A stretch of 64,000 bases of DNA from Sphingomonas colocasiae (GCF_019880585.1 NZ_JAINVV010000011.1:1-64000); one strand, 5' to 3'; positions 42,599 through 51,365 are shown, counted from the first letter of the stretch. Numbers and translations are program-made. The notes: a model not told the origin generated them from the sequence alone.

Positions 42599-42623
42599 AA
42601 AAATGAATCCCGATTACATTTTT
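42599..42623. promoter_or_regulatory. Candidate TetR operator
   Basis: AAAAATG-AATC-CC-GATT-A-CATTTTT is a near-perfect palindrome broken by one extra A. It lies in the 244-bp A/T-rich gap between the serine hydrolase and its divergent TetR gene, 38 bp before the regulator start. Confidence 0.5.
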
Positions 42624-42660
42624 CTTGTGCGCCCTTCGCCCCGCGCGGCATAACCCCGCC

Positions 42661-43245
42661 ATGCCCAAACGAAGCCCCGCCTATATGGCCGCCCAGAACC
42701 GCCGCATCCTGGAAGCGGCGATCGCCTGCATCGCGGAAAAGGGCGTGGAAAGAACGTCGATCGACGATATCCGCAGACAAGCGGGCCTCAGCGGCGGGAC
42801 GATCTATCTGCACTTCGCCAACAAGGAGGAACTGATCCTCGCGGCGATCCGCGAATTTTCCTACGTCTCACCCCGGCCGCACCAGACGCTGGCCGAGTTC
42901 CGGTCGTTCCTGGAAACCATCCCGATCAAGACCGAGCTCACCCCCGAACAGATGATCTCCGCCAGCCTGCGCCTGAGCGCCGAAGGCTTCCCCCCAAGCT
43001 CCTTGAACGACGAACTGGTCACCCAGCTCCAGAAGAGCCTGGCCATGTTCGCCGCCACATTCGAGGCGCTGGAAAGAAACGGCGAACTCACCCTCCCCTT
43101 CCCGCCCGATCGCATGGCGAAGCTGGTCTATGCCGTGGAATACGGCACCGGCTGGCTCAACCTCATCCTCGGCCTGCCCGTCGAGCAGACGATGAAGGAG
43201 GTTTATGAGACGCTGGATTTCCTGCTTGGGGCGCGGGGTGAATAG
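42661..43245 (+). CDS. TetR/AcrR family transcriptional regulator
   Basis: This 194-residue regulator has the TetR helix-turn-helix at ~24-58 (SIDDIRRQAGLSGGTIYLHF) and a helical ligand domain. The MPKRSPAYM start, GELTLPFPP segment and length show it is a paralog of the regulator at 1643. It is divergent from a serine hydrolase, as that one is, and probably represses it until an inducer binds. Confidence 0.9.
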   Translation: MPKRSPAYMAAQNRRILEAAIACIAEKGVERTSIDDIRRQAGLSGGTIYLHFANKEELILAAIREFSYVSPRPHQTLAEFRSFLETIPIKTELTPEQMISASLRLSAEGFPPSSLNDELVTQLQKSLAMFAATFEALERNGELTLPFPPDRMAKLVYAVEYGTGWLNLILGLPVEQTMKEVYETLDFLLGARGE

Positions 43246-43761
43246 GTCGCGAACCCATAAATCATGCATGGCTGAGATAGGTTGAAGGCAGCCATCAGCT
43301 CGGTTATCGTTTGGCGATGCTGTTCGCTTGTAAAATTATTCTTCACGTCCCTTAATAGGAATCACAATAGCCAACAACAATAACCCCATGCAAATGAATA
43401 TTACACTATCTCGATCTAAAATTTCCCTGATCTGAACAATATAATACCAACTCGTATGAATGATAAGTGCCAAACAACCTATGGCGATTGATACAACATA
43501 ACTCACTCTAAATCTAAAAATCCTCACCTTCACCCCCTCTCATACACCTTATTGCCACTATTAGACACAATCTTGACCTCTAATCATCTTAACCATTGAA
43601 CACCAAAAGAGTGCGCCGCCTTCCTTAATTTCCGCGCCCGTGGAAAGCCCTCAGAATAGGCGTTGCAAGTGTTCGGTTCGCGGCGACCGGCCGTTTCGGC
43701 CTCGCTTCGCTGAGAGGTGCAAAAACTCCTTGAATCACTGACGAATTACGCGTCGGAAAGT
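43246..43761. other. AT-rich intergenic pocket
   Basis: From ~43250 to ~43640 the DNA is clearly AT-rich compared with its surroundings. It holds one possible small membrane-protein gene (43336-43527) and a weak ATGGCTG/CAGCCAT hairpin (43268-43295) after the TetR stop. From 43528 to 43761 I see no gene. Confidence 0.55.
43336..43527 (-). CDS. Possible small membrane protein
   Basis: This 63-residue frame starts with GTG behind GAGGGG at fair spacing. It has two hydrophobic stretches (VVSIAIGCLALIIH and VIFICMGLLLLAIVIPI) with charged ends, as in a two-helix inner-membrane protein. No family is recognised. The AT-rich codon use is unlike its neighbours and suggests transferred DNA. It could be a chance frame. 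Confidence 0.4.
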   Translation of the reverse strand: MRIFRFRVSYVVSIAIGCLALIIHTSWYYIVQIREILDRDSVIFICMGLLLLAIVIPIKGREE

Positions 43762-44667
43762 CTATGCCTCCCTCCCATATTCCACCACCCCCATCCCCTC
43801 ACAAATCCCCAGAAACGCCCTTATCCCCGGCGTAATATATTTCTCCCGGTGAGACAGGATGAAGAACCGCCGCCGCAGGTCCAGGTCCGGCGCATCCAGC
43901 CGCACCACCCGCCCCAGCTCCAGCGCCCCGCGCGCCGCCAGGTGCGATACGCAGCCGATCAGGCTGCTCACCGCCACCGTCTCGATGATCGCCTCGCCCT
44001 GCTGAAGCTCCAGGCCGATCCGCCATGCGTCGCTATGGGCATGCATGGCGCGGTCCAGCGTCTGGCGCGTGCCCGATCCCTTTTCGCGCACCACCCAGCG
44101 TTCGGCCAGCAGCGCCGCGATCGATACCGGCCCCTGCCCGGCCAGCGCGTGCGCGGGGTTGCAGATCAGCACCAGCTCGTCGCCCAGCCATTCGCGCATC
44201 GAAAGGTCCGGATGCGCCAGCTCGCCTTCGATCAGCCCCAGATCGAGCGAGAAATCCGCCACCTTCGCCGCCACCGCCGCCGTATTGCCGATCTCCAGCG
44301 TCAGCGGCGCTTCGGGATAGGCGCGCGCATAACGCTCCATCAGCATCGGCGCGACGTGATTGCCGATCGTCTGCGTCGCCCCCAGCCGGAATGATCCCGG
44401 CCCCAGCCGCCCGCTCAGCAGCGCGTCGATCTCCTCCGCCCGGTCCAGCAGGTCGCGCGCGGCGGGCAGCAGCGATCGGCCCGTCTCGTTGATCCGCAGC
44501 CGCTTGCCCGCGCGATCGAACAACGGCTTGTCGTAACGCCGCTCGAGTTCGAGCAACGCCGCGCTCGCCGCCGATTGCGACATGGAAAGTTCGGCGGCGG
44601 CGGCGGAAATGCTCTCCAGCCGCGCGGTCACGGTGAAGATCTGGAGGTGGCGCAGGCTGAAACGCAT
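43762..44667 (-). CDS. LysR family regulator, FinR-like
   Basis: This 301-residue LysR regulator has a winged helix-turn-helix at 1-60 (SISAAAAELSMSQSAASAAL) and a periplasmic-binding-type effector domain. It is divergent from a ferredoxin-NADP reductase gene. In Pseudomonas, finR stands divergent from fpr-1 and activates it under superoxide and sulfite stress, so the same role is likely here. The start at 44667 is set by the conserved N-terminus MRFSLRHLQIF. Confidence 0.87.
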   Translation of the reverse strand: MRFSLRHLQIFTVTARLESISAAAAELSMSQSAASAALLELERRYDKPLFDRAGKRLRINETGRSLLPAARDLLDRAEEIDALLSGRLGPGSFRLGATQTIGNHVAPMLMERYARAYPEAPLTLEIGNTAAVAAKVADFSLDLGLIEGELAHPDLSMREWLGDELVLICNPAHALAGQGPVSIAALLAERWVVREKGSGTRQTLDRAMHAHSDAWRIGLELQQGEAIIETVAVSSLIGCVSHLAARGALELGRVVRLDAPDLDLRRRFFILSHREKYITPGIRAFLGICEGMGVVEYGREA

Positions 44668-44758
44668 AGCTGTTTTATCGATGATCCTTACCGATATTAC
44701 CAGTTTTTTCAATTTGGCGCAGTCGCGTAACAGGCAAGGCTCATCAGGAGCATCCCCA

Positions 44759-45535
44759 ATGGCCAGCCTGCGCACCGAAACGATCATCAGCGTCAATCAC
44801 TGGAGCGATCGGCTTTTCAGCTTCAAGACGACGCGCGATCCCTCGTTCCGCTTCGAAAACGGCCATTTCGTGATGCTCGGCATCGATCTGGGCGGAAAGC
44901 CACTGCTGCGCGCCTTCAGCATCGCCAGCCCCAATCACAGCGAGGAACTGGAATTCCTGAGCATCAAGGTGCCCGATGGCCCCCTGACCTCGCGGCTCCA
45001 GCATATCGCGCCGGGGCAGGATCTGTTCGTCAGCAACAAGCCCGTCGGCACTTTGGTGGTCCGCGATCTCCGGCCGGGGCGCAACCTGTATCTGCTCGCC
45101 ACCGGCACCGGCCTGGCGCCGTTCATGAGCATCATCCAGGATCCGGAAACCTACGAGAAGTTCGAACGCGTCGTGCTCGTCCATGGCGTGCGCACCTGCC
45201 AGGAACTGGCCTATGCGGATTTCATCACCAACGAACTGCCGCAAAATCCGTGGCTGGGCGAGGATGTCCGCGCGAAGCTGCTTTATTATCCCACCGTCAC
45301 GCGCGAACCGTTCCGCAACACCGGCCGCATCACCCAGGCGCTGGATACGGGCAAGCTCACCGAAACCCTCGGCCTGCCCGCGCTCGATCCCGCGCTCGAT
45401 CGCGCGATGATCTGCGGCAGCAACGCGATGCTGGACGATCTCTCCGCCCTGCTCGACGCACGCGGCTTCGCGATCTCGCCGGGCGTGGGCGAACCGGGCG
45501 ATTATGTGATCGAACGCGCCTTCGTCGAACGATGA
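44759..45535 (+). CDS. fpr: Ferredoxin--NADP(+) reductase
   Basis: This 258-residue FAD enzyme moves electrons between NADPH and ferredoxin or flavodoxin. The FAD-binding motif is RAFSIASPN (~50), the NADP-binding loop is [11 protein letters not shown] (~117), and a late ICGSNAML marks the nicotinamide side. Length matches bacterial subclass I Fpr. AGGAG lies 8 nt before ATG 44759; the frame is open upstream. It is followed by the 7Fe ferredoxin gene, its probable partner. Confidence 0.93.
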   Translation: MASLRTETIISVNHWSDRLFSFKTTRDPSFRFENGHFVMLGIDLGGKPLLRAFSIASPNHSEELEFLSIKVPDGPLTSRLQHIAPGQDLFVSNKPVGTLVVRDLRPGRNLYLLATGTGLAPFMSIIQDPETYEKFERVVLVHGVRTCQELAYADFITNELPQNPWLGEDVRAKLLYYPTVTREPFRNTGRITQALDTGKLTETLGLPALDPALDRAMICGSNAMLDDLSALLDARGFAISPGVGEPGDYVIERAFVER

Positions 45536-45645
45536 TCCGATGCCGGGCGATCCCGCCCGGCAAGCCCTCCGCCTGTGCCGGAGGTGCGATCCGCCGGCGC
45601 ATTGACCGGCCCCCCGCCACGCCGCCGCCGCAAGGAGGACGAGCC

Positions 45646-45984
45646 ATGACCCATGTCGTCACCGATGCCTGCATCCGGTGCAAATATATGGATTGCGTCG
45701 AGGCCTGCCCCGTCGATTGCTTTTACGAGGGCGAGACCATGCTGGTGATCGACCCCAATGGATGCATCGACTGCTCGATCTGCGTTCCCGAATGCCCGGC
45801 GGACGCCATCCTGCCCGATATCGACGCGAATGCCGCCCGATGGGTGAAACTGAACGCGACCTATGCGGCACGCTGGCCGAATATCGCGCGCCGGAAGGAC
45901 GCGCCGGCCGATGCGGACGACTGGCGCGACGTGCCCGACAAGTTCGACAGATATTTCTCGGAAAAGCCCGGCTCCGCGGATTGA
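45646..45984 (+). CDS. fdxA: 7Fe ferredoxin FdxA
   Basis: This 112-residue ferredoxin carries [3Fe-4S] and [4Fe-4S] clusters. Cysteines at 9, 17, 21 and 25 ([19 protein letters not shown]) and at 40, 43, 46 and 50 ([12 protein letters not shown]) fit the Azotobacter-type family, followed by the long C-terminal extension ending in [17 protein letters not shown] is an excellent ribosome site. Its last ~76 bp and the bases after it recur at 47870-47949. Confidence 0.95.
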   Translation: MTHVVTDACIRCKYMDCVEACPVDCFYEGETMLVIDPNGCIDCSICVPECPADAILPDIDANAARWVKLNATYAARWPNIARRKDAPADADDWRDVPDKFDRYFSEKPGSAD

Positions 45985-45989
45985 GATCG
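45909..45989 (+). repeat. Direct repeat A: 3' end of fdxA
   Basis: These 81 bp (from CGATGCGGACGACTGG through the fdxA stop to ATTGAGATC) recur at 47870-47949 with a few substitutions and one deleted base. Together the copies flank the SEL1-repeat gene. Confidence 0.8.
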
Positions 45990-46057
45990 GGCGGCGGGGC
46001 TTGCGCGCGAAGGGCGGGCCGATCACAAGCCCTTGTCGATCTGAATGGGGGCCGGGC

Positions 46058-47836
46058 ATGGGGATCAATAGTCACGCGGGCCGCGCTCGCCGCTTCTGGC
46101 TGGGCATCGCCCTGGCCTCGTCTGCCGCCGCGCATGGCGCGGCCGCGCAGCCGGCTTCGGCATCGCCGGCGGTTTCCCCGTCCGACAGCTTTCGCGAGAT
46201 ATGCGTGCGTTCGGGTGCGCAGATGGACGCCGTGATCGCGGCGGCCCGTGCCGCCGGATTTGCCCCCGCACAGGCGAACCCGGCCGCCCCGCCCGGCTTC
46301 ACGAAGGCGGTGGCGCTCGAACGCGGCAAGGATGCCGCCAGGCTGGTCGTTGTCGTCTCCACCGGCAAATCGGCGATCAGCAAGGCGATTCCCACGGAAA
46401 TTCCAGCGCGCGCGTGCGCGGTGACGGCCCCGTCCGGCGCATGGGATGCGCGGGCCTTTGCGCGCGAATGGGTCGGCATCCCGCCGCAACTGGATGTCGA
46501 AGGGCTGGTCGCATACAGCTATTTCGAACGCGCGCAGGGCAATGCCGCCGCCGCCGACAACGATCTTCCGGCATTGATCGCGGGCGCCAATGCCGGGGAA
46601 TTGCGCACATTGGTGGTGCGGGAGGCCGGCGAACTCCGCGCGCTTTCATGGGTGGTCGTCGAAGCGCCGTCCCCGCCCCTCTCCATCCCGGCCACCTCCA
46701 TGCCGCTCCCCTCCACGCCGCCCCCCTCCACGCCTGCCGCACAGTCACCCGCCGCTCTTGCCTCCCGCCACGAAACCGATCCGTTCGCGCCGTGCAGATG
46801 GGAAGCGTCGGGCAAGGGCCGGAACGCGCGATCCAGCTTTTTCTGCCCGGATGAGACCGGAAAGTTCCGCGTCACATCCGCCAGAGGGGTGACGGAGCAG
46901 ACCCCCGCGCTCGCGGGTGGCGGCGACGTCGCCGCCATGCTGAAGCTCGCGGCCTTTTACGCGGACGGTCCCCAGCCCGCCCGCGATTCCGTCGGCGCAT
47001 TTGCATGGTCCCGCCGCGCCGCCGAAGCGGGCGCACCCGGCGGCGCCTTCAACACCGGCCTTGCCTATGACGGCGGCAACGGCGTGGCGGCCGACAGGGC
47101 GGAGGCGCAGCGCTGGTATCGCGCCGCCGTCGACCGGGATTATCCGCCGGCGATGATCAATCTGGCGGCGATGCTGCTGGCCGGTGCGAACGGCGACGAT
47201 GCCGTGAACCGGCAGGCGGCCGCGCTTGTCCGCCGCGCGGCGGATGCGGGTTCGCCCGATGGCCTGTTCAACATGGGGCACCTGTCCGAAACCGGATTGG
47301 GCGTGCCGAAGGATATGGCGGAGGCCCAGCGCTGGTATCGCCTTGCCGCCGATCGCAAGGATTCCCGCGCGATGCTTCGGCTCGGCCAGATCCACGCCGA
47401 TGGCATCGGCGGCGTGGCGCGCGACGATGCGGAGGGCGCCCGCTGGATGGCCCAGGGCGTCAAGCCGATGCTCGGCATCGGGATGGCGATGAACGAGATA
47501 TATGCCGGCATCTACCGGCTGGACGATGCCGGGCGCCGGGCGGAATTCGCGCGCGCCGCGGAAAAGGATCCCGGCCTGGCGCTCAAGCTCGGCATGCATC
47601 TCGCCTATGCGAAGAATCCCGCCCGCAATCCGGGGGAAGCGCTTCGCTTCCTGCGCATCGCCGCCGATGCCGGCAGCCCGATCGCGGCATTGGTCATCGG
47701 CGTCATGCATGCGGAAGGCGATGGCGTGCCCAGGAACGATGTGGAGGCGATCAAATGGCTTCGCGCGGATAACCGGCTGCGCAGCACCGGTTCGTTCCAG
47801 CGGATATCCAGGTTCGCCGACAGCCCGGCGCCCTGA
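46058..47836 (+). CDS. Exported SEL1-repeat protein
   Basis: This 592-residue protein has a signal peptide (ends HGAAAQ), an N-terminal region of unknown fold (~30-215), a Pro/Ser/Thr-rich linker (~210-235, with PLPSTPPPSTPA) and a C-terminal half of SEL1/TPR-like repeats, for example EAQRWYRAAVDRDYPPAM and EAQRWYRLAADRKDSRAM. SEL1 proteins act as scaffolds or adaptors, often at the envelope. It is flanked by copies of the fdxA 3' end and so may be an insertion in this locus. ATG 46058 was chosen because it gives the signal peptide. Confidence 0.82.
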   Translation: MGINSHAGRARRFWLGIALASSAAAHGAAAQPASASPAVSPSDSFREICVRSGAQMDAVIAAARAAGFAPAQANPAAPPGFTKAVALERGKDAARLVVVVSTGKSAISKAIPTEIPARACAVTAPSGAWDARAFAREWVGIPPQLDVEGLVAYSYFERAQGNAAAADNDLPALIAGANAGELRTLVVREAGELRALSWVVVEAPSPPLSIPATSMPLPSTPPPSTPAAQSPAALASRHETDPFAPCRWEASGKGRNARSSFFCPDETGKFRVTSARGVTEQTPALAGGGDVAAMLKLAAFYADGPQPARDSVGAFAWSRRAAEAGAPGGAFNTGLAYDGGNGVAADRAEAQRWYRAAVDRDYPPAMINLAAMLLAGANGDDAVNRQAAALVRRAADAGSPDGLFNMGHLSETGLGVPKDMAEAQRWYRLAADRKDSRAMLRLGQIHADGIGGVARDDAEGARWMAQGVKPMLGIGMAMNEIYAGIYRLDDAGRRAEFARAAEKDPGLALKLGMHLAYAKNPARNPGEALRFLRIAADAGSPIAALVIGVMHAEGDGVPRNDVEAIKWLRADNRLRSTGSFQRISRFADSPAP

Positions 47837-47869
47837 GCGGCCCGCCCGGCAATCCGCGAACGGCGTGGG

Positions 47870-47949
47870 CGATGCGGACGACCGGCGCGACGTGCCCGGC
47901 AAGTTCGACAGATATTTCTCGAAAAGCCCGGCTCAGCAAATTGAGATCT
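47870..47949 (+). repeat. Direct repeat B: fdxA 3'-end remnant
   Basis: This 80-bp segment copies 45909-45989 (CGATGCGGACGACCGG, then GTTCGACAGATATTTCTCG and ATTGAGATC). One base is missing in the CTCG(G)AAAAG stretch, so it no longer encodes the ferredoxin tail. It is not part of a gene here. Confidence 0.8.
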
Positions 47950-48043
47950 GGGCGACGCCCGTTTTTCTTCGGCACGACACCTTCTCCCACGGCGATTCAT
48001 GCGGCAGGATCGGTCGACATGGCGAGGTGAAGGGGGTGAGTGG

Positions 48044-48451
48044 ATGAAAGCGACCGGCTCGCTCTTTCTGGGTCTGCTCAGCATGATGGGCTGTTCGATC
48101 GGCAAGCCGCCCGCCGACGAGGTGGCGGCGATCGAGGCGGCTACGGCGAAGGACGCATGCGTCGGCCCGCTCGGCCGCTGGCACAGGGTTTTCAGCTATC
48201 AGGCGCGCGGCGAACGCGTCGATCGCAACATTATCTCGGTCAGCTATATCGAAGCGGGCCATCGCGGCCGGCCGGCCGGCCGCGTGATCACTGAACCCAA
48301 TTGGAAGATGGTGATGGACGATGCGCAATTTCGGTATGCGCTCGGTGAATATGACCGCAAGGCGCACCGTTTCGTCGAATGGTCGTGCGGGTGCAACTTC
48401 CAGTCGGAGGATGTGGAGGGCCAGATCGAATGCCCGCCGCACGGGGCTTGA
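48044..48451 (+). CDS. Putative lipoprotein of unknown function
   Basis: This 135-residue protein begins MKATGSLFLGLLSMMGCSIG, a short signal peptide with a weak lipobox (MMGC). The mature part has a C-terminal CGCNFQSEDVEGQIECP with three cysteines. No family is recognised. AGGGGG lies ~8 nt before the ATG. The next exported protein gene starts 4 bp after its stop, so they form an operon. Confidence 0.7.
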   Translation: MKATGSLFLGLLSMMGCSIGKPPADEVAAIEAATAKDACVGPLGRWHRVFSYQARGERVDRNIISVSYIEAGHRGRPAGRVITEPNWKMVMDDAQFRYALGEYDRKAHRFVEWSCGCNFQSEDVEGQIECPPHGA

Positions 48452-48455
48452 TCTG

Positions 48456-48998
48456 ATGCGGAGCTGGTTGCTTGCCTGCACATTGCCGCCACTTGTCGCT
48501 GGCGGAATGATCAGCCCGTCTTTCGCCGCCGCTCCCCCGAAAGCGCCGGCCTCATATCCTGCCGCAGTTCGGAAGCTGGTCAGGGAAAATGCCTCCATGT
48601 GCCGCCGACTGGTCGGCAAAGGAGGCAGCGCAGGCGATATGGTTCGCAAACTTGACGCGAACGGCGACGGCCTGGTGGACTATCTGGTGTACAGCGGAGG
48701 ATATCGCTGCCCCGGCGCGTTTTCCGCGTTTGCGCCCGGCGCTTCTCATGGTGCCCCCGCCTATCTCTTCCTGGGCCGGGGAAAGGGTCGGCTTCAGCAG
48801 GTATGGACGGACAATAGCTGGAAACCGGAAGTCGCCAGGCAAGGGCGCCGGAACACCATCACGGTCCCGATGAGAGGACGCATCTGCGGCGACCATCGCG
48901 GTCGCGAAATATCAGTGGCCGGCCGGTATTCCTGTGAGTTCGAACTGCGCCCCGATGCTGAAGGACGGTGGCGTCTGCGGGATCGCACCATGAAATGA
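48456..48998 (+). CDS. Exported protein with EF-hand-like motif
   Basis: This 180-residue protein has a signal peptide (ends SFAAA) and a calcium-loop-like DANGDGLVDYLVY near residue 67, as in FG-GAP or EF-hand-containing exported proteins. Four cysteines (~47, 80, 149, 165) could form disulfides in the periplasm. Function unknown. The start at 48456 follows the lipoprotein stop by 4 bp. Confidence 0.7.
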   Translation: MRSWLLACTLPPLVAGGMISPSFAAAPPKAPASYPAAVRKLVRENASMCRRLVGKGGSAGDMVRKLDANGDGLVDYLVYSGGYRCPGAFSAFAPGASHGAPAYLFLGRGKGRLQQVWTDNSWKPEVARQGRRNTITVPMRGRICGDHRGREISVAGRYSCEFELRPDAEGRWRLRDRTMK

Positions 48999-49071
48999 TC
49001 CGGCCCCTGTCGTCTCCAGAAGCGTGCGGCAAGCCAGGACATATGCGCGCCGGGGCCTGCACCCTCAGCCC

Positions 49072-49566
49072 TCAATTCCAGTCCCGCGCCAGGAACCGCT
49101 CCTTCGCCCCGCCCAGAACGCGGATCGCGCGCTCGACATTGCGTTGCATCGCCTCGTCCGATTTCAGATTGGCGAGGTAGCGCAGGATCTCCTTCCGCAA
49201 GCTCGGCGGCAGGTTCTCCCACCGGTCCCGCGCCGCGCCGTTCCCCTCCAGCGCACGCGCCAAGGCCGGTGGCATCGCATGCTGCGGGCCGCTTCGATAG
49301 GCGGGATCGAAGACCACCGAGACATCCACGGTGTCGCCCGTATCGGTGCCCGACGCCTTGCGCACCGTGCCGTCCAGATAGAGATAGAAGCACCCATCCC
49401 CCGCCGGCATCATGTTGATCGGCCATGCCGGCTCCGGCTGGCCGTTCACCCGCACAAGAACGGGCATCGGTTTCTTCCAGCCCGCCCTGATCCGCGCGGC
49501 ACGCGCGGCGCTCACCAGCACATATGGATTGATCCCCTTCAGCTCGATCCTGGCCCTGAACTTCAT
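49072..49566 (-). CDS. YdeI/OmpD-associated family protein (DUF1905)
   Basis: This 164-residue protein has an N-terminal DUF1905 beta-barrel-like domain (FRARIELKGINPYVLV to ~95) and a C-terminal YdeI/OmpD-associated helical segment (PPALARALEGNGAARD, then SLRKEILRYLANLKSDE). In enteric bacteria, YdeI-type proteins have been tied to resistance to cationic peptides, but the mechanism is not clear. An ATG three codons upstream is also possible. Confidence 0.82.
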   Translation of the reverse strand: MKFRARIELKGINPYVLVSAARAARIRAGWKKPMPVLVRVNGQPEPAWPINMMPAGDGCFYLYLDGTVRKASGTDTGDTVDVSVVFDPAYRSGPQHAMPPALARALEGNGAARDRWENLPPSLRKEILRYLANLKSDEAMQRNVERAIRVLGGAKERFLARDWN

Positions 49567-49693
49567 GCACGCCATATCGCCGGGGAAGGCTCGATCGTCG
49601 AGCCTTGAGAGTCCGGCCCGCCGGGATCCGGCGTCGGCCCATGATCGCCCGAACCCCGCCTCGCCGATTTTTTCTGGAAATTCGCATCCGTCC

Positions 49694-49729
49694 AACGGAA
49701 ACTCCACGCTCGTGCATCGTCCCACTGAA
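49694..49729 (+). promoter_or_regulatory. ECF-type promoter before the sigma-factor gene
   Basis: AACGGAA (49694-49700), 17 bp, then CGT within GCATCGTCCCACTGAA (to 49729). The same elements with the same 17-bp spacing occur at 51366-51402 upstream of the TonB receptor. GGAA/CGT at this spacing is typical of ECF sigma factors and suggests autoregulation. Confidence 0.65.
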
Positions 49730-49749
49730 TCAGGAGCGGCGCGGGTGAT

Positions 49750-50337
49750 GTGAGCAGCGACAGGCAGGCACGGATCATGGCTTGGGTGGGAAGCGAGATC
49801 CTTCCCCACGAGGCGGACGTGCGCGCCTGGCTCCGCCGCACGCTCGATCCCGAAGACCTGGAGGATGCGATCCAGGAAACCTATGCCCAGATCGCCGGGC
49901 TCGCCGATATCGCGCATATCCGCTGCGGCCGCGCCTATTTCTTCGCCGCCGCGCGCACATCGGTGCTGATGCGGCTGCGGCGCGCGCGCATCGTGCGGAT
50001 CGAGACCGCCACCGAGATCGAGAGCCTGAACATATCGGAAGACACCCCCTCCGCGGAGCGTGTCGCGGCCGGACGGCGTGAACTGGCACGCGTGCAGCGG
50101 CTGATCGCGGGCCTGCCCGATCGCTGCCGCCGCATCTTCGAATTGCGCAAGATCGAGGGGCTTTCGCAGCGCGAGGTGGCGGCGCGCATGGGGCTGGCCG
50201 AACATATCGTCGAGAACGACGTGGGCAAGGGATTGAAACTGATCCTGAAGGCGCTGGCCGAGGGCGAGGCGCAGGCGGAACAGGCTTTGGCGAAGATGGG
50301 AAAAGATGGACGAGCGCGAAACAGCACAGGCGATTGA
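49750..50337 (+). CDS. FecI-like ECF sigma factor
   Basis: This 195-residue sigma-70 family protein has region 2 (EDLEDAIQETYAQIAG, with AYFFAAARTSVLMRLRRAR) and region 4 (GLPDRCRRIFELRKIEGLSQ, then REVAARMGLAEHIVENDV). Regions 1 and 3 are missing, as in ECF factors. A GTG start behind AGGAG is used; an in-frame ATG at 49777 would shorten it by nine residues. It overlaps the FecR gene by 32 bp and probably directs transcription of the receptor downstream. Confidence 0.9.
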   Translation: MSSDRQARIMAWVGSEILPHEADVRAWLRRTLDPEDLEDAIQETYAQIAGLADIAHIRCGRAYFFAAARTSVLMRLRRARIVRIETATEIESLNISEDTPSAERVAAGRRELARVQRLIAGLPDRCRRIFELRKIEGLSQREVAARMGLAEHIVENDVGKGLKLILKALAEGEAQAEQALAKMGKDGRARNSTGD

Positions 50338-51346
50338 GGCCGCCGCCGCCGATTGGGTCGCGCGCCTCGATCGCGCCGACGATCCGGCTGATCGCGCCCG
50401 GCTTGACGCATGGCTGGCCGGCGATGTCCGCCGGCGTGGCGCCTTTTTCCGCGCCCAGGCGGCCTATGCCATGCTCGATCGCGCCAGCGTGCTGCGCGGC
50501 GGCCAGGTTGAAAGCGCCCCGGCCGGGATCGGCGCACCCGCCGGTGAGGATCACACCCGGGATGGCGGGGATGGCGGAGACAGGCCCGCCGACGCCCATG
50601 CGCCCGCACCGGGCGGTTTCCCGCGCCGCCGCATGCTCTGGGGCGGTGCCGCCGCCGCCGGCCTCGCCACATTGGGCATCGGCTGGATGTTCCGGGGCGA
50701 AGGGGAACAGCATATCGAAACCGCGATCGGGGAAATCCGCCGCGTGCCGCTCGACGACGGGTCGCTCGCCGCCGTCAACACGCGGACCAGCCTCGCCGTC
50801 TCGCTGAAACCCGAATTGCGGCGCATCACGCTCGATAGCGGCGAAGCCTGGTTCCAGGTGGCGAAGGATCGCACCCGCCCCTTCGTGGTGGAGGCGGGCG
50901 ATGTGCGCGTGCGCGCTGTCGGCACCGCCTTTTCGGTGCGGCGCACCGATGCCGGGGCGGAAGTGCGCGTGACGGAGGGGGTGGTGGAGGTGTGGCGCGT
51001 CGGCGACGAGGGCGACGCCCGCCGCGTCTCCGCCGGCTCCGCCGCCATGGTCGATATCGCCGCCCAGGCGCCGCCGATGGTCGCCGCGCGCGACGATATC
51101 GATCGTGCGCTGTCGTGGCGGACGGGCCAGCTCATCCTGGATGGAGACAGCGTCGCCGAGGCGGCGGCCGAGTTCAACCGCTACAATCGCGTGCAGTTGC
51201 GGGTGGCCGACGATGCACTGGGCCGCGAAAAGATGATCGGCCGTTTCCGCACCAACGAGCCCGACGCCTTCGCTCGCGCCGTCGCCGGACTGATGGGCGC
51301 GCGCGTCGAAACCGCGCCCGATCTCATCCTGCTGTCACGCGACTGA
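50306..51346 (+). CDS. FecR-like anti-sigma regulator
   Basis: This 346-residue protein has an N-terminal cytoplasmic DUF4880 helical region (AADWVARLDR, then RLDAWLAGDVRRRGAFFRAQ), a transmembrane helix at ~112-127 and a periplasmic FecR domain (GEIRRVPLDDGSLAAVNTRT, DSGEAWFQVAKD, RPFVVEAGDVRVRAVGTAFSV). It relays the ligand-loaded state of the receptor's N-terminal domain to the sigma factor. It is translationally coupled to it. Confidence 0.92.
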   Translation: MDERETAQAIEAAAADWVARLDRADDPADRARLDAWLAGDVRRRGAFFRAQAAYAMLDRASVLRGGQVESAPAGIGAPAGEDHTRDGGDGGDRPADAHAPAPGGFPRRRMLWGGAAAAGLATLGIGWMFRGEGEQHIETAIGEIRRVPLDDGSLAAVNTRTSLAVSLKPELRRITLDSGEAWFQVAKDRTRPFVVEAGDVRVRAVGTAFSVRRTDAGAEVRVTEGVVEVWRVGDEGDARRVSAGSAAMVDIAAQAPPMVAARDDIDRALSWRTGQLILDGDSVAEAAAEFNRYNRVQLRVADDALGREKMIGRFRTNEPDAFARAVAGLMGARVETAPDLILLSRD

Positions 51347-51365
51347 AATAAATTTGGCCACCGCG

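Noticed and set aside
46681-46745. A cytosine-rich tandem-like tract as a microsatellite or regulatory repeat
   Set aside because: It lies in frame in the SEL1 gene and encodes a Pro/Ser/Thr linker; the repetition follows from the codons.
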